This document shows positions 1 through 6,514 of a stretch of DNA of 10,681 nt, piece by piece. A program made the translations under genes and the position numbers. Each line of letters begins with the position of its first letter. Position 1 is the stretch's first letter. The stretch is from UBA9732 sp045116915 (lineage in GTDB: Bacteria; Spirochaetota; Spirochaetia; Sphaerochaetales; Sphaerochaetaceae), in the NCBI GenBank assembly GCA_045116915.1, contig JBGUMQ010000054.1:1-10681 (forward strand), in the 5' to 3' direction. The notes below the pieces were generated by a model. The model had not been told where the DNA came from. It was given only the letters and a program-made list of their open reading frames with translations, and ran no database searches.

Positions 1-2
1 TC

Positions 3-242
3 AAACCCAGCCACTACAGGCCGCGCGGGGAGTTCAGACCCGAAAGAAGGGAAGAGAGACCCGAGCGTCGCAACGACAGACCGGACAGGAACCGTGACAG
101 ACGCGATTTCCGCAGGGATGATGCTCCAAGAAGCGCATTCGATTCCGGAAACAGCTCCGGCGGCGGAACATTCGCGGACTTCATAAAGGCTTCCGAAGAG
201 CGCAAGCGCAGGGACGAGGAAAGACGCAGGAACAAGAAATAG
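3..242 (+). CDS. C-terminal 79 residues of an arginine-rich protein (5' truncated)
   Basis: An open frame enters from the left edge and ends at TAG 240-242. The visible part is extremely basic and polar: runs of Arg with Asp, Glu, Asn and Pro (RPERREERPERRNDRPDRN), then a short Ser/Gly patch, then a more ordinary end reading FADFIKASEERKRRDEERRR and NKK. Such disordered Arg-rich tails are common on bacterial RNA-binding proteins such as DEAD-box helicases and pseudouridine synthases, but the catalytic part lies outside the window, so I do not name it. The tail uses AGA for arginine several times, whereas the genes that follow mostly use AGG. The next gene, plsC, starts 14 bases downstream on the same strand, so co-transcription is likely. 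I am fairly confident this is coding because of its open frame, biased composition and close spacing. Its function is unknown. Confidence 0.6.
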   Translation, partial: KPSHYRPRGEFRPERREERPERRNDRPDRNRDRRDFRRDDAPRSAFDSGNSSGGGTFADFIKASEERKRRDEERRRNKK

Positions 243-256
243 GATAGCCGGTAACG

Positions 257-1000
257 ATGACTGTACTGAGAATCCTTCTATACGCGATCCTCTCCGTTGC
301 CGGACTGTTCCTTTCGACCGTCCTCCTCTGGGCCCTCGTCGGGTTCCTGTACAGCCTGACGGTCACGAAGAAGGTCTACAGGAAGAGCACTGCCCTGGCC
401 AGGTTCCTGGGAGCATTCACATGCGGGGCCTGCTGCATCGTCCCCAGGGCCCACGTGAAGGTCGAGGGGAAGGAACTTATTCCGAGCGACACAAGGTTCG
501 TCTACGTCGCCAACCACCGTTCCAGGTTCGATCCCATGGTCGTCATGTACAAACTGGCCAGGTACAGGATCGCGTTCATCTCCAAGCCGAGCAATTTCAG
601 GATCCCCTGTTTCGGGAAGATCCTGCGCAAGATGTGCTTTCTGGAGATCGACAGGGAGGACCCCAGGGTTGCCATGGAGACGATCGAAGATGCCTCGGAA
701 ATACTGAGGACCGGGGCCTCATCCATAGGCTTCTATCCCGAGGGTACAAGGAGCATGGACGGGAAGCTGGGACCGTTCCACGGTTTCATGTTCCGCATAG
801 CGAAGAACGCCGATGTGCCTGTGGTCGTCGCCGTAACGTACGGCACCCAGGATATCGCGAAGAAGTTCCCTTTCCCCGGCGGGGCGAGGGTCACGATCAG
901 GATATTGGGTGTGCTGGACAGGGACTTCGTCCGCAGCCACAAACCGGTGGAGATCAGCGATGCGGTCGAAGCCATGATAAGGGAAGAACTTGGACAGTGA
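257..1000 (+). CDS. plsC: 1-acyl-sn-glycerol-3-phosphate acyltransferase (PlsC family)
   Basis: This 247-residue protein has the hallmarks of the PlsC/LPLAT family, which transfers an acyl chain to lysophosphatidic acid to make phosphatidic acid at the inner face of the cytoplasmic membrane. An N-terminal hydrophobic helix (about residues 5-36) anchors it. Motif I is NHRSRFD (86-92), the H-x4-D catalytic pair H87/D92. Motif III is PEGTRS (161-166), which binds the glycerol phosphate, followed by GPFHGFMFRIA and a VPVVVAV block typical of motif IV. The length is normal for the family. The ATG at 257 starts just before the membrane helix; an AGGAT about 12 bases upstream is only a weak ribosome site, so coupling to the upstream gene is possible. 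The lipid-kinase gene follows after 10 bases, so two phosphatidic-acid-producing enzymes sit together. The exact acyl acceptor is inferred from the family. Confidence 0.9.
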   Translation: MTVLRILLYAILSVAGLFLSTVLLWALVGFLYSLTVTKKVYRKSTALARFLGAFTCGACCIVPRAHVKVEGKELIPSDTRFVYVANHRSRFDPMVVMYKLARYRIAFISKPSNFRIPCFGKILRKMCFLEIDREDPRVAMETIEDASEILRTGASSIGFYPEGTRSMDGKLGPFHGFMFRIAKNADVPVVVAVTYGTQDIAKKFPFPGGARVTIRILGVLDRDFVRSHKPVEISDAVEAMIREELGQ

Positions 1001-1004
1001 GGAG
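999..1004 (+). promoter_or_regulatory. Ribosome binding site that sets the lipid-kinase start
   Basis: GAGGAG overlaps the plsC stop codon (TGA 998-1000) and lies 6 bases before the ATG at 1011. It touches the ATG at 1005, which would be too close, and lies downstream of the possible TTG start at 990. It therefore supports 1011 as the start and suggests translational coupling to plsC. Confidence 0.6.
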
Positions 1005-1010
1005 ATGAAG

Positions 1011-1865
1011 ATGTACTGCGTTCTCTACAATCCGAAATCGGCAGGCGGCAAGGGAGAGGAAACCGCCAGGAAACTCAACGACCTCCTGAAGGGACAGGAG
1101 CTTGTCTACAAGGATATCCGGAATCTGGACTACAAGGCGTTTTTCGCAGAGATAGGCCCGGAAGCGAACATCGTTCTCGTCGGCGGGGACGGAACCCTCA
1201 ACTGGTTCGCCAACGACATCCGCGGTCTGGAGCTTAAGAACGAGGTCTTCTTCCTCGGCTCGGGAACAGGCAACGATTTCCTCAAGGACCTGGGACTGGA
1301 TCCCGGGAAAGGGCCCTACAACATCACGAAATACCTTAAGGACCTTCCGACAGTGACCGTCAACGGTACGGACTGGAGTTTCCTCAACGGCGTCGGCTAC
1401 GGCATCGACGGATATTGCTGCGAGGTCGCAGACCAGATGCACGCACAGGGGATAGAGGACGTCGACTACGCGTCCATCGCCATCAAAGGCCTCCTGGGCA
1501 AGTTCAAGCCGCGCGATGCCAAGGTCACGGTCGACGGGAAGACCTACAGCTTCAGGAAGGTCTGGATCGCGGCGACCATGGTCGGACGCTACTACGGCGG
1601 CGGAATGATGAACGCTCCGAAGCAGGACAGGCTGGATCCGGAGCACAAGCTGTCCCTGGTCATGTTCCACGGCAGCGGAAAGCTCCACACGCTGATGATC
1701 TTCCCGTCCATCTTCAAGGGAGAGCACGTGAAGCACACCAAACAGGTGTCGGTGATCGAAGGACACGACATAACGGTCGAGTTCAGCGAGCCGTGCGCAC
1801 TCCAGATCGACGGCGAGACCGTCCTCAATGTGAAGAAGTACAACGCAAGGAGCTACGGGAAATAA
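1011..1865 (+). CDS. Diacylglycerol kinase / YegS-like lipid kinase
   Basis: A 284-residue member of the DAGK catalytic-domain family (diacylglycerol, sphingosine and YegS-type lipid kinases), which phosphorylates a lipid hydroxyl with ATP, most often diacylglycerol to phosphatidic acid. Visible motifs are the N-terminal strand and loop YNPKSAGGKG (7-16), the nucleotide-binding GGDGT (58-62), GSGTGNDF (83-90), and a late LQIDGE block that belongs to the family's beta-sandwich domain. No membrane helix is apparent, as expected for a peripheral enzyme. I chose ATG 1011 (MYCVLYNPKS) because GAGGAG lies 6 bases before it. The frame can be opened from TTG 990 or ATG 1005, giving 7 or 2 extra residues. 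It sits directly behind plsC, so both probably feed phosphatidic acid synthesis or recycling. DgkB versus YegS specificity cannot be settled from the sequence. Confidence 0.85.
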   Translation: MYCVLYNPKSAGGKGEETARKLNDLLKGQELVYKDIRNLDYKAFFAEIGPEANIVLVGGDGTLNWFANDIRGLELKNEVFFLGSGTGNDFLKDLGLDPGKGPYNITKYLKDLPTVTVNGTDWSFLNGVGYGIDGYCCEVADQMHAQGIEDVDYASIAIKGLLGKFKPRDAKVTVDGKTYSFRKVWIAATMVGRYYGGGMMNAPKQDRLDPEHKLSLVMFHGSGKLHTLMIFPSIFKGEHVKHTKQVSVIEGHDITVEFSEPCALQIDGETVLNVKKYNARSYGK

Positions 1866-1871
1866 GGGGGA

Positions 1872-2774
1872 TCACTCGGGAACGGACCAGGTCTCGCAGA
1901 GGGTATGGAAATCGGTCTTGTAAAGGCTTATCCTCGGCTTGACCTCTCCGTTTATGACCTTGCCCGACATCTTGGGGCCTTTCCTGATGAATTTGCGGCC
2001 TTTCACCTGTCTCACCGAGAGGGCCTTTGAATAGAAGCGCTCGAAGCCCTGCTGCTCCGAGCGGTCCTCTATCAGGAACTGCTTGGAGTAGAACAGCACT
2101 GCCATCTCGCTCATCGTATACACCGGATATCCGTAAAGCCAGCATCTGACTCCGAAATCCAGGGTCTGCCAGTAGGCGCCCGATATGGCCTCGTCGTAAC
2201 CGCGCAGCCTCTGGAACAGGGCGCGGTCGTACAGACCGATGCCGAGGAACGGGTAGAGGTTGGGGTGGCATTCGCCGGACGGCATGAACGACAGGGGGTC
2301 GACTTCCTTCCCGTTCATGTGCGGGGCCCTCAGGATGGGGATGACCTCATTGCTCTTGTTGAAGATCCACGGGCTGATCAGCGCAGGATGGTCCTCCTGC
2401 TTCATCATGGCCTCCATGGGCTTCCAGTCGAAGCTCATGAGGTTCGTATCGCTTCTCATCGTCAGGAAATATGTCGTCATGCACACGTCCGCCAGGGCGT
2501 TGACGCGCTCCGCCAGGGAAGGGGCCTTCGGGAAAACGATGAAGGTCACCTCCGGATACCTGGACTGCATCTCGTCCATCGGGAAACGGTCGGACTGGGA
2601 GACCACATGGAGGCAGTAGTTGAAGTTGCCGGTGAACCAGTCGAGTGTCCCCATGAGGTCCTCGGGGGTTCCCGTGTCCATGATCCCCACCGCAAGGAAC
2701 TCCTCCCTGTGGAGCTGGTTGATGAGCTGTCCTATGTCCTGTTTCCTGCTTACGACCGTATATTTCCTGTTCAT
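1872..2774 (-). CDS. GT2-like glycosyltransferase (GT-A fold, uncertain substrate)
   Basis: A 300-residue soluble protein with no signal peptide or membrane segment. Its layout resembles family 2 glycosyltransferases. A block near 87-111 (LAERVNALADVCMTTYFLTM then RSDTNL) matches the usual 'N-x-G-ARN...lflDsD' region, with SDT (108-110) where a DxD metal site is expected. Later GIGLYDRALFQRLRGYDEAI (178-197) and QTLDFGVRCWLYGYPV (203-218) match the usual 'R-e-v-F-e-x-l-G-G-f-D-E ... e-D-x-d-l-x-x-R-x-x-x-x-G-y' acceptor-side motif. The strict DxD is absent, so activity is an inference. The ATG at 2774 has no Shine-Dalgarno sequence but a promoter-like element close upstream. It lies 44 bases behind the secreted transglutaminase-like gene on the same strand. 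Its stop is only 6 bases from the stop of the convergent lipid kinase. Family call moderate; substrate unknown. Confidence 0.6.
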   Translation of the reverse strand: MNRKYTVVSRKQDIGQLINQLHREEFLAVGIMDTGTPEDLMGTLDWFTGNFNYCLHVVSQSDRFPMDEMQSRYPEVTFIVFPKAPSLAERVNALADVCMTTYFLTMRSDTNLMSFDWKPMEAMMKQEDHPALISPWIFNKSNEVIPILRAPHMNGKEVDPLSFMPSGECHPNLYPFLGIGLYDRALFQRLRGYDEAISGAYWQTLDFGVRCWLYGYPVYTMSEMAVLFYSKQFLIEDRSEQQGFERFYSKALSVRQVKGRKFIRKGPKMSGKVINGEVKPRISLYKTDFHTLCETWSVPE

Positions 2775-2784
2775 TACAACAGGA

Positions 2785-2813
2785 ATACTAATCGCAAAAG
2801 GCGAATTCTTCAA
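2785..2813 (-). promoter_or_regulatory. Possible promoter for the glycosyltransferase gene
   Basis: Read on the minus strand, TTGAAG (2813-2808) and TAGTAT (2790-2785) are separated by exactly 17 bases. Each matches the sigma-70 hexamers at 4 of 6 positions, and the stretch is AT-rich compared with its surroundings. Transcription would begin about four bases before ATG 2774, leaving almost no leader. It lies in the 44-base gap after the transglutaminase-like gene, so the downstream gene may also be read through from upstream. Confidence 0.4.
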
Positions 2814-2818
2814 TAACC

Positions 2819-3640
2819 TCAGCACTCCGGAAGCGGAACGGGATTGTCTATGATGTGCGTCCGGCTTATCTCCTCCGTGGAGATGCAGAAGAAGCTGTAG
2901 TCGTCCGTTCCGGTCTCCGCGGACATGGCCAGTCCGCTGGTGATGTCCACGTGGTACCATCTGCCGTCGATGAGCACGAGGTTCCATTCGTGTCCGAGCA
3001 GCGTTCCGCCGGTAGCCAGACCCGGCTCCAGACGGCCCATGACCACGGTGCAGGGGATGTCCATGCACTGCATTATGAACTCGAACGCCTTGGCGAACGA
3101 CGCGCACACACCGCTGTGGCCCACCATGACCGAGTACATGCTCTGGTCCAGGTTCAGCTCGTCGTACGTGCAGAACTCCAGCATGTAGTCGTAGACCGCC
3201 CTGACCGTCCCGTAGGTCGATTCCGTCATCCCCACCCATCCGGCGATCTCCAGCAGGCTGGCGTATATCTCCCCGTTTGCCCTGAGTATCCCCGCGCGGT
3301 CCATCGTGTACTTGAATTCTATCCGCCTTCCGCTCACAGCGTTGTCCACATAGCTCGTGACGTATGTGTAACCGTCGGACCAGAAAACCTCAGGATGGTC
3401 CATAAGGAAACAATCGTAGGCTTTCTGTATGGTTTCCTGTGGAATCGAGCCACAGTTCCAGCTGGGGACAAGATGTGTCAGGCATTCCTTCACGGCATCG
3501 TACGCCAGTTTCCCCATGTCGTCGAGGCAGTCGTAGCAGTATGTGTCAACAGACACGGCGTCATCCGGGGCGGATGCGCGGGCCGCGAACGGGCAGAGGA
3601 GGATGAGGACCATCGCGATAAGGAATGTCTTGCCGGACAT
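2819..3640 (-). CDS. Secreted transglutaminase-like protein
   Basis: A 273-residue exported protein with a transglutaminase-like (papain-fold) domain. A signal peptide is clear: Lys4, a hydrophobic core (5-20), then an ARASA site giving a mature protein from about residue 25. The mature part begins with a CYDC pair (35-38), carries DHPEVFW (81-87), a motif familiar from secreted bacterial transglutaminase-like proteins, then the full triad: Cys179 in GVCASFAKAF, His217 in GHEWNLVLIDGRWYHVDIT, and Asp232 in the same block. It probably acts in the periplasm or at the cell surface as a thiol protease, amidase or cross-linking enzyme; the reaction cannot be told from sequence. It is cysteine-rich and ends in Cys. 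An upstream ATG at 3697 would add 19 residues before the signal peptide; I prefer 3640 because it gives a standard signal peptide. The glycosyltransferase-like gene follows 44 bases downstream. Confidence 0.8.
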   Translation of the reverse strand: MSGKTFLIAMVLILLCPFAARASAPDDAVSVDTYCYDCLDDMGKLAYDAVKECLTHLVPSWNCGSIPQETIQKAYDCFLMDHPEVFWSDGYTYVTSYVDNAVSGRRIEFKYTMDRAGILRANGEIYASLLEIAGWVGMTESTYGTVRAVYDYMLEFCTYDELNLDQSMYSVMVGHSGVCASFAKAFEFIMQCMDIPCTVVMGRLEPGLATGGTLLGHEWNLVLIDGRWYHVDITSGLAMSAETGTDDYSFFCISTEEISRTHIIDNPVPLPEC

Positions 3641-3647
3641 GGTTGAC

Positions 3648-3656
3648 AGGATAGCA
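3648..3656 (-). promoter_or_regulatory. Possible extended -10 element before the transglutaminase-like gene
   Basis: The minus strand reads TGCTATCCT (3656-3648), a TGn-extended -10-like element, and only 7 bases separate it from ATG 3640. The spot 17 bases further upstream is TTTCAA, a poor -35. No Shine-Dalgarno sequence precedes the ATG, so the transcript would be leaderless if this element is used. The evidence is weak when taken alone. Confidence 0.3.
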
Positions 3657-3687
3657 TGAATCCACGGCACTTGAAAGCTCGCGCGTG

Positions 3688-3716
3688 TTGAAAGCATCCG
3701 CTCTTTGTTATATAGT
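3688..3716 (+). promoter_or_regulatory. Sigma-70-type promoter of the serS operon
   Basis: TTGAAA (3688-3693) and TATAGT (3711-3716) are separated by 17 bases, each one mismatch from consensus. Transcription would start near 3723, giving a leader of about 43 bases that carries a ribosome site before serS. A second TTGAAA lies at 3671-3676. The element sits in the 125-base gap between the divergent transglutaminase-like gene and serS. Confidence 0.65.
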
Positions 3717-3765
3717 CTGAGGAGACCGGACGCACCATCACCGACTCCGGCACAGAGGAAATGAA

Positions 3766-5043
3766 ATGATTGACTACAGAGAGCTGAAAACCAGACGTGA
3801 CGAGATCGCGAAGAACATCGCCGACAGGAACATGAAGGTCGATGTCGATGAGGCCATCAGGCTTCAGGACAGAAGGGCCGAGCTTATGAAGACCGCTGAG
3901 GAACTCAGGGCAGCCAGGAACCTCAACGCCTCCAGGATGAAGGGCAAGATGGACAACGACGCACGCCAGGCGCTCATCGCCGAGGGCCGCGACATCAAGG
4001 ACCGCATCGCCGCGACGGAGAGCGAGCTCGAGGTGGTCGACAAGGACTTCAACACCATCATCCGGCAGATTCCGAACTACGCCCATCCGGCGGCACCGGT
4101 GGGGAAGGAGGACAAGGACAACACGGCCGTCAAGTACGTGGGCAAGCCCCCCGTGTTCGGTTTCAAGCCGCTTGACCACGTGCAGCTGGGCGAGAAGCTG
4201 GACCTGATCGATTTCGAGACCGGAACCAAGGTCAGCGGACCCAAGTTCTACTACCTGAAGAACGAGGCCGTACTGCTCCAGATGGCTCTTGAGAACTATG
4301 CCATGAACATCGTGCTCAAGCACGGTTTCACACCGTTCATCACACCGGATGTGGCCAAGGAGGAGATCCTGGAGGGCATCGGATTCAACCCGCGCGGAGC
4401 CGAGAGCAACATCTACACCGTCGAGGGGACCGGAACGGCCCTTGTCGGAACGGCAGAGATCACGCTCGGCGGATACTACAGCGGCGAGACGCTGGACAAG
4501 AGCAGGCTCCCGATCAGGATGACGGGTCTCTCGCACTGCTTCAGGCGCGAGGCCGGAGGAGCCGGTCAGTTCTCCAAGGGACTGTACAGGGTCCACCAGT
4601 TCTCCAAGCTGGAGATGTTCGTCATCTGCCTGCCGGAGGATTCCGACCGCCTGCATGAGGAGATCCTTGCGATAGAGGAGGAGATCTTCAGCGGACTCGG
4701 ACTGGCCTACAGGGTCGTCGACACCTGCACCGGAGACCTCGGAGCACCGGCATACCGCAAGTTCGACATCGAGGCATGGATGCCCGGCCGCGGGGATGAG
4801 GGCGAGTACGGAGAGGTCACATCCACATCCAACTGCACGGATTACCAGAGCCGCAACCTCAATGTCAGGTACAAGGACGATGACGGAAAGTCCAAGTTCG
4901 TCCACATGCTCAACGGAACGGCCGTTGCGCTCTCAAGAGCGGTCGTCGCCGTCATGGAGAACTACCAGCAGGCCGACGGCAGCATCAGGATCCCGGATGT
5001 CCTGGTCCCGCTCATGGGCGGCAGGACCGAGATCAGACGCTGA
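3766..5043 (+). CDS. serS: Serine--tRNA ligase
   Basis: This 425-residue class II aminoacyl-tRNA synthetase charges tRNA-Ser (and tRNA-Sec where present) with serine in the cytoplasm; the length is normal for the bacterial enzyme. Residues 1-100 form the charged, heptad-like region expected of the long coiled-coil arm that grips the tRNA variable arm. The catalytic core follows: TAE (229-231) of the serine pocket, motif 2 FRREAGGAG (259-267), then TSTSNCTDYQSRN (352-364), and motif 3 NGTAVALSRAVVAVMENYQ (383-401) with the motif 3 arginine R391. The end reads IRIPDVLVPLMGG, typical of the family. GAGGAA lies 5 bases before ATG 3766; the nearby ATG at 3761 runs straight into a stop. It is the first gene of a plus-strand operon with pncB and a PAP2 phosphatase. 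All key residues look intact. Confidence 0.96.
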   Translation: MIDYRELKTRRDEIAKNIADRNMKVDVDEAIRLQDRRAELMKTAEELRAARNLNASRMKGKMDNDARQALIAEGRDIKDRIAATESELEVVDKDFNTIIRQIPNYAHPAAPVGKEDKDNTAVKYVGKPPVFGFKPLDHVQLGEKLDLIDFETGTKVSGPKFYYLKNEAVLLQMALENYAMNIVLKHGFTPFITPDVAKEEILEGIGFNPRGAESNIYTVEGTGTALVGTAEITLGGYYSGETLDKSRLPIRMTGLSHCFRREAGGAGQFSKGLYRVHQFSKLEMFVICLPEDSDRLHEEILAIEEEIFSGLGLAYRVVDTCTGDLGAPAYRKFDIEAWMPGRGDEGEYGEVTSTSNCTDYQSRNLNVRYKDDDGKSKFVHMLNGTAVALSRAVVAVMENYQQADGSIRIPDVLVPLMGGRTEIRR

Positions 5044-5066
5044 GAGCGACTTGAAGGAGAACTCTG

Positions 5067-6509
5067 ATGGTAGCCGACGTTTCCGCACTGACCACCGATT
5101 TCTATGAGCTGACAATGATGCAGGGCTACTTCCTGAACGGGGAGAACCCGGATGTGGTCTTCGACATGTTCTACAGGAAGAACCCGTTCGACGGAGGCTA
5201 TGCCGTATTCGCCGGCCTGGTGGAGATGCTCTCGGAGCTCGAGAGCCTGAATTTCAGCGCCAACGACATCGCCTACCTGTCCAGCCTGAACATATTCGAC
5301 AAGCGCTTCCTGGATTTCCTGTCCACCTACAGGTTCCACGGCGACATCTACGCCCCCAAGGAGGGCACCACCGTTTTCCCGGGCGAGCCGCTTGTCAGGG
5401 TCCATACAAAACTCATCGATGCACAGCTCATCGAGAGCCTCCTGCTCAACACGATCAACTTCCAGACCCTTATCGCCACCAAGGCCATGAGGGTCTGCCA
5501 GGCGGCCGGCAACGGTACCGTCATGGAGTTCGGCCTCAGAAGGGCACAGGGCATGGACGGCGGACTCAGCGCATCCAGGGCCGCGTACATCGGCGGCTGC
5601 GGACTGACCAGCAACACGCTTGCCGGAAAGGTCTTCGGCATCCCCGTGGGCGGAACGATGGCCCACAGCTGGATCATGGCCTATGAAAGCGAGCTCGAGG
5701 CCTTCAGGGAGTTCGCCAAGATATATCCGAACAACTGCGTGCTCCTGATAGACACCTACGATACCCTCGGAAGCGGAATAGAGAACGCCATCATCGTCGG
5801 CAAGGAGCAGAAGGCCAAGGGCCTGAAGATGGGAGTCAGGATCGATTCCGGAGACCTCGCGTACCTGGCGCGTGAAGTCCGCAGAAGACTCGACGAAGCC
5901 GGACTGGAGGACGCCACCATCTGTGTCTCCAACGACCTCACCGAGGAGATCATAACCACGCTGGTGAACGACGGTGTTCCCATCAATTCGTGGGGAGTCG
6001 GGACCAATCTGGTCACCGGAGGCAACCAGAGCGCCCTTGGCGGAGTCTACAAGATGGCCGCAAAGGCAAGGGAGGACGGTTCCTTCCAGCCCACCATCAA
6101 GGTCAGCAACTCGTACTCCAAGACAACCAACCCCGGCATCAAGCAGATCTACAGGTTCTACGGACCGGACGACTTGGCGATAGCCGACCTGATAACGCTG
6201 GACGACGAGGAGATCGTGCCGGGCAAGGACATCGTGTTCTACCATCCGTTCACCGACGGCGACCTCTTCAAGCTGAAGGCCCAGGACTACACGAGATACG
6301 AGAAGCTTCTCAATCCCGTCATGAAAGACGGGAAGATATGTGTTCCGAAGAGGAGCCTGTCGGAGATCCGCACCTATGCGAAGGAGAGCCAGAGCCACTT
6401 CCACAGCTCGTACAAGAGGCTCATCAACCCGCACATCTACAAGGTCTCGCTGTCCAGGAAACTCAAGGACCTCAAGCACAACCTCATACTCGACATCAAA
6501 GGAATCTGA
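5067..6509 (+). CDS. pncB: Nicotinate phosphoribosyltransferase
   Basis: A 480-residue NAPRTase, which joins nicotinate to PRPP, with ATP hydrolysis, to make nicotinate mononucleotide in the Preiss-Handler salvage route to NAD. The signature start LTTDFYELTMMQGYF (8-22) is intact. EFGLRRAQG (154-162) forms part of the nicotinate/phosphate site. GTMAHSW (196-202) carries His200, the histidine phosphorylated during ATP-coupled turnover, and LLIDTYDT (226-233) follows as expected. Later VRIDSGDLAYLAREVRRRLD and the SNDLTE and GVGTNLVTG blocks belong to the phosphoribosyltransferase barrel. AAGGAG lies 7 bases before ATG 5067. It starts 23 bases after the serS stop, so it is very probably co-transcribed with serS, and the PAP2 gene follows after 5 bases. 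The link to its neighbours looks like operon packing rather than a shared pathway. No defect was seen. Confidence 0.95.
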   Translation: MVADVSALTTDFYELTMMQGYFLNGENPDVVFDMFYRKNPFDGGYAVFAGLVEMLSELESLNFSANDIAYLSSLNIFDKRFLDFLSTYRFHGDIYAPKEGTTVFPGEPLVRVHTKLIDAQLIESLLLNTINFQTLIATKAMRVCQAAGNGTVMEFGLRRAQGMDGGLSASRAAYIGGCGLTSNTLAGKVFGIPVGGTMAHSWIMAYESELEAFREFAKIYPNNCVLLIDTYDTLGSGIENAIIVGKEQKAKGLKMGVRIDSGDLAYLAREVRRRLDEAGLEDATICVSNDLTEEIITTLVNDGVPINSWGVGTNLVTGGNQSALGGVYKMAAKAREDGSFQPTIKVSNSYSKTTNPGIKQIYRFYGPDDLAIADLITLDDEEIVPGKDIVFYHPFTDGDLFKLKAQDYTRYEKLLNPVMKDGKICVPKRSLSEIRTYAKESQSHFHSSYKRLINPHIYKVSLSRKLKDLKHNLILDIKGI

Positions 6510-6514
6510 AGACC

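Noticed and set aside
990..1010. TTG 990 or ATG 1005 as the start of the lipid kinase
   Set aside because: TTG lies inside plsC upstream of the ribosome site, and ATG 1005 touches GAGGAG. ATG 1011 has a 6-base spacing and starts right at the first strand of the domain.
2775..3239. A long N-terminal extension of the glycosyltransferase frame
   Set aside because: The frame stays open back to 3239, but most of that is antisense-side reading through the transglutaminase coding region in another frame, with low-complexity Gly/Arg/His sequence. ATG 2774 begins the plausible protein.
3641..3697. An upstream start (ATG 3697) for the transglutaminase-like protein
   Set aside because: It would put 19 extra residues before an otherwise standard signal peptide, and the bases ahead of it give only a poor ribosome site. 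It is not excluded outright.
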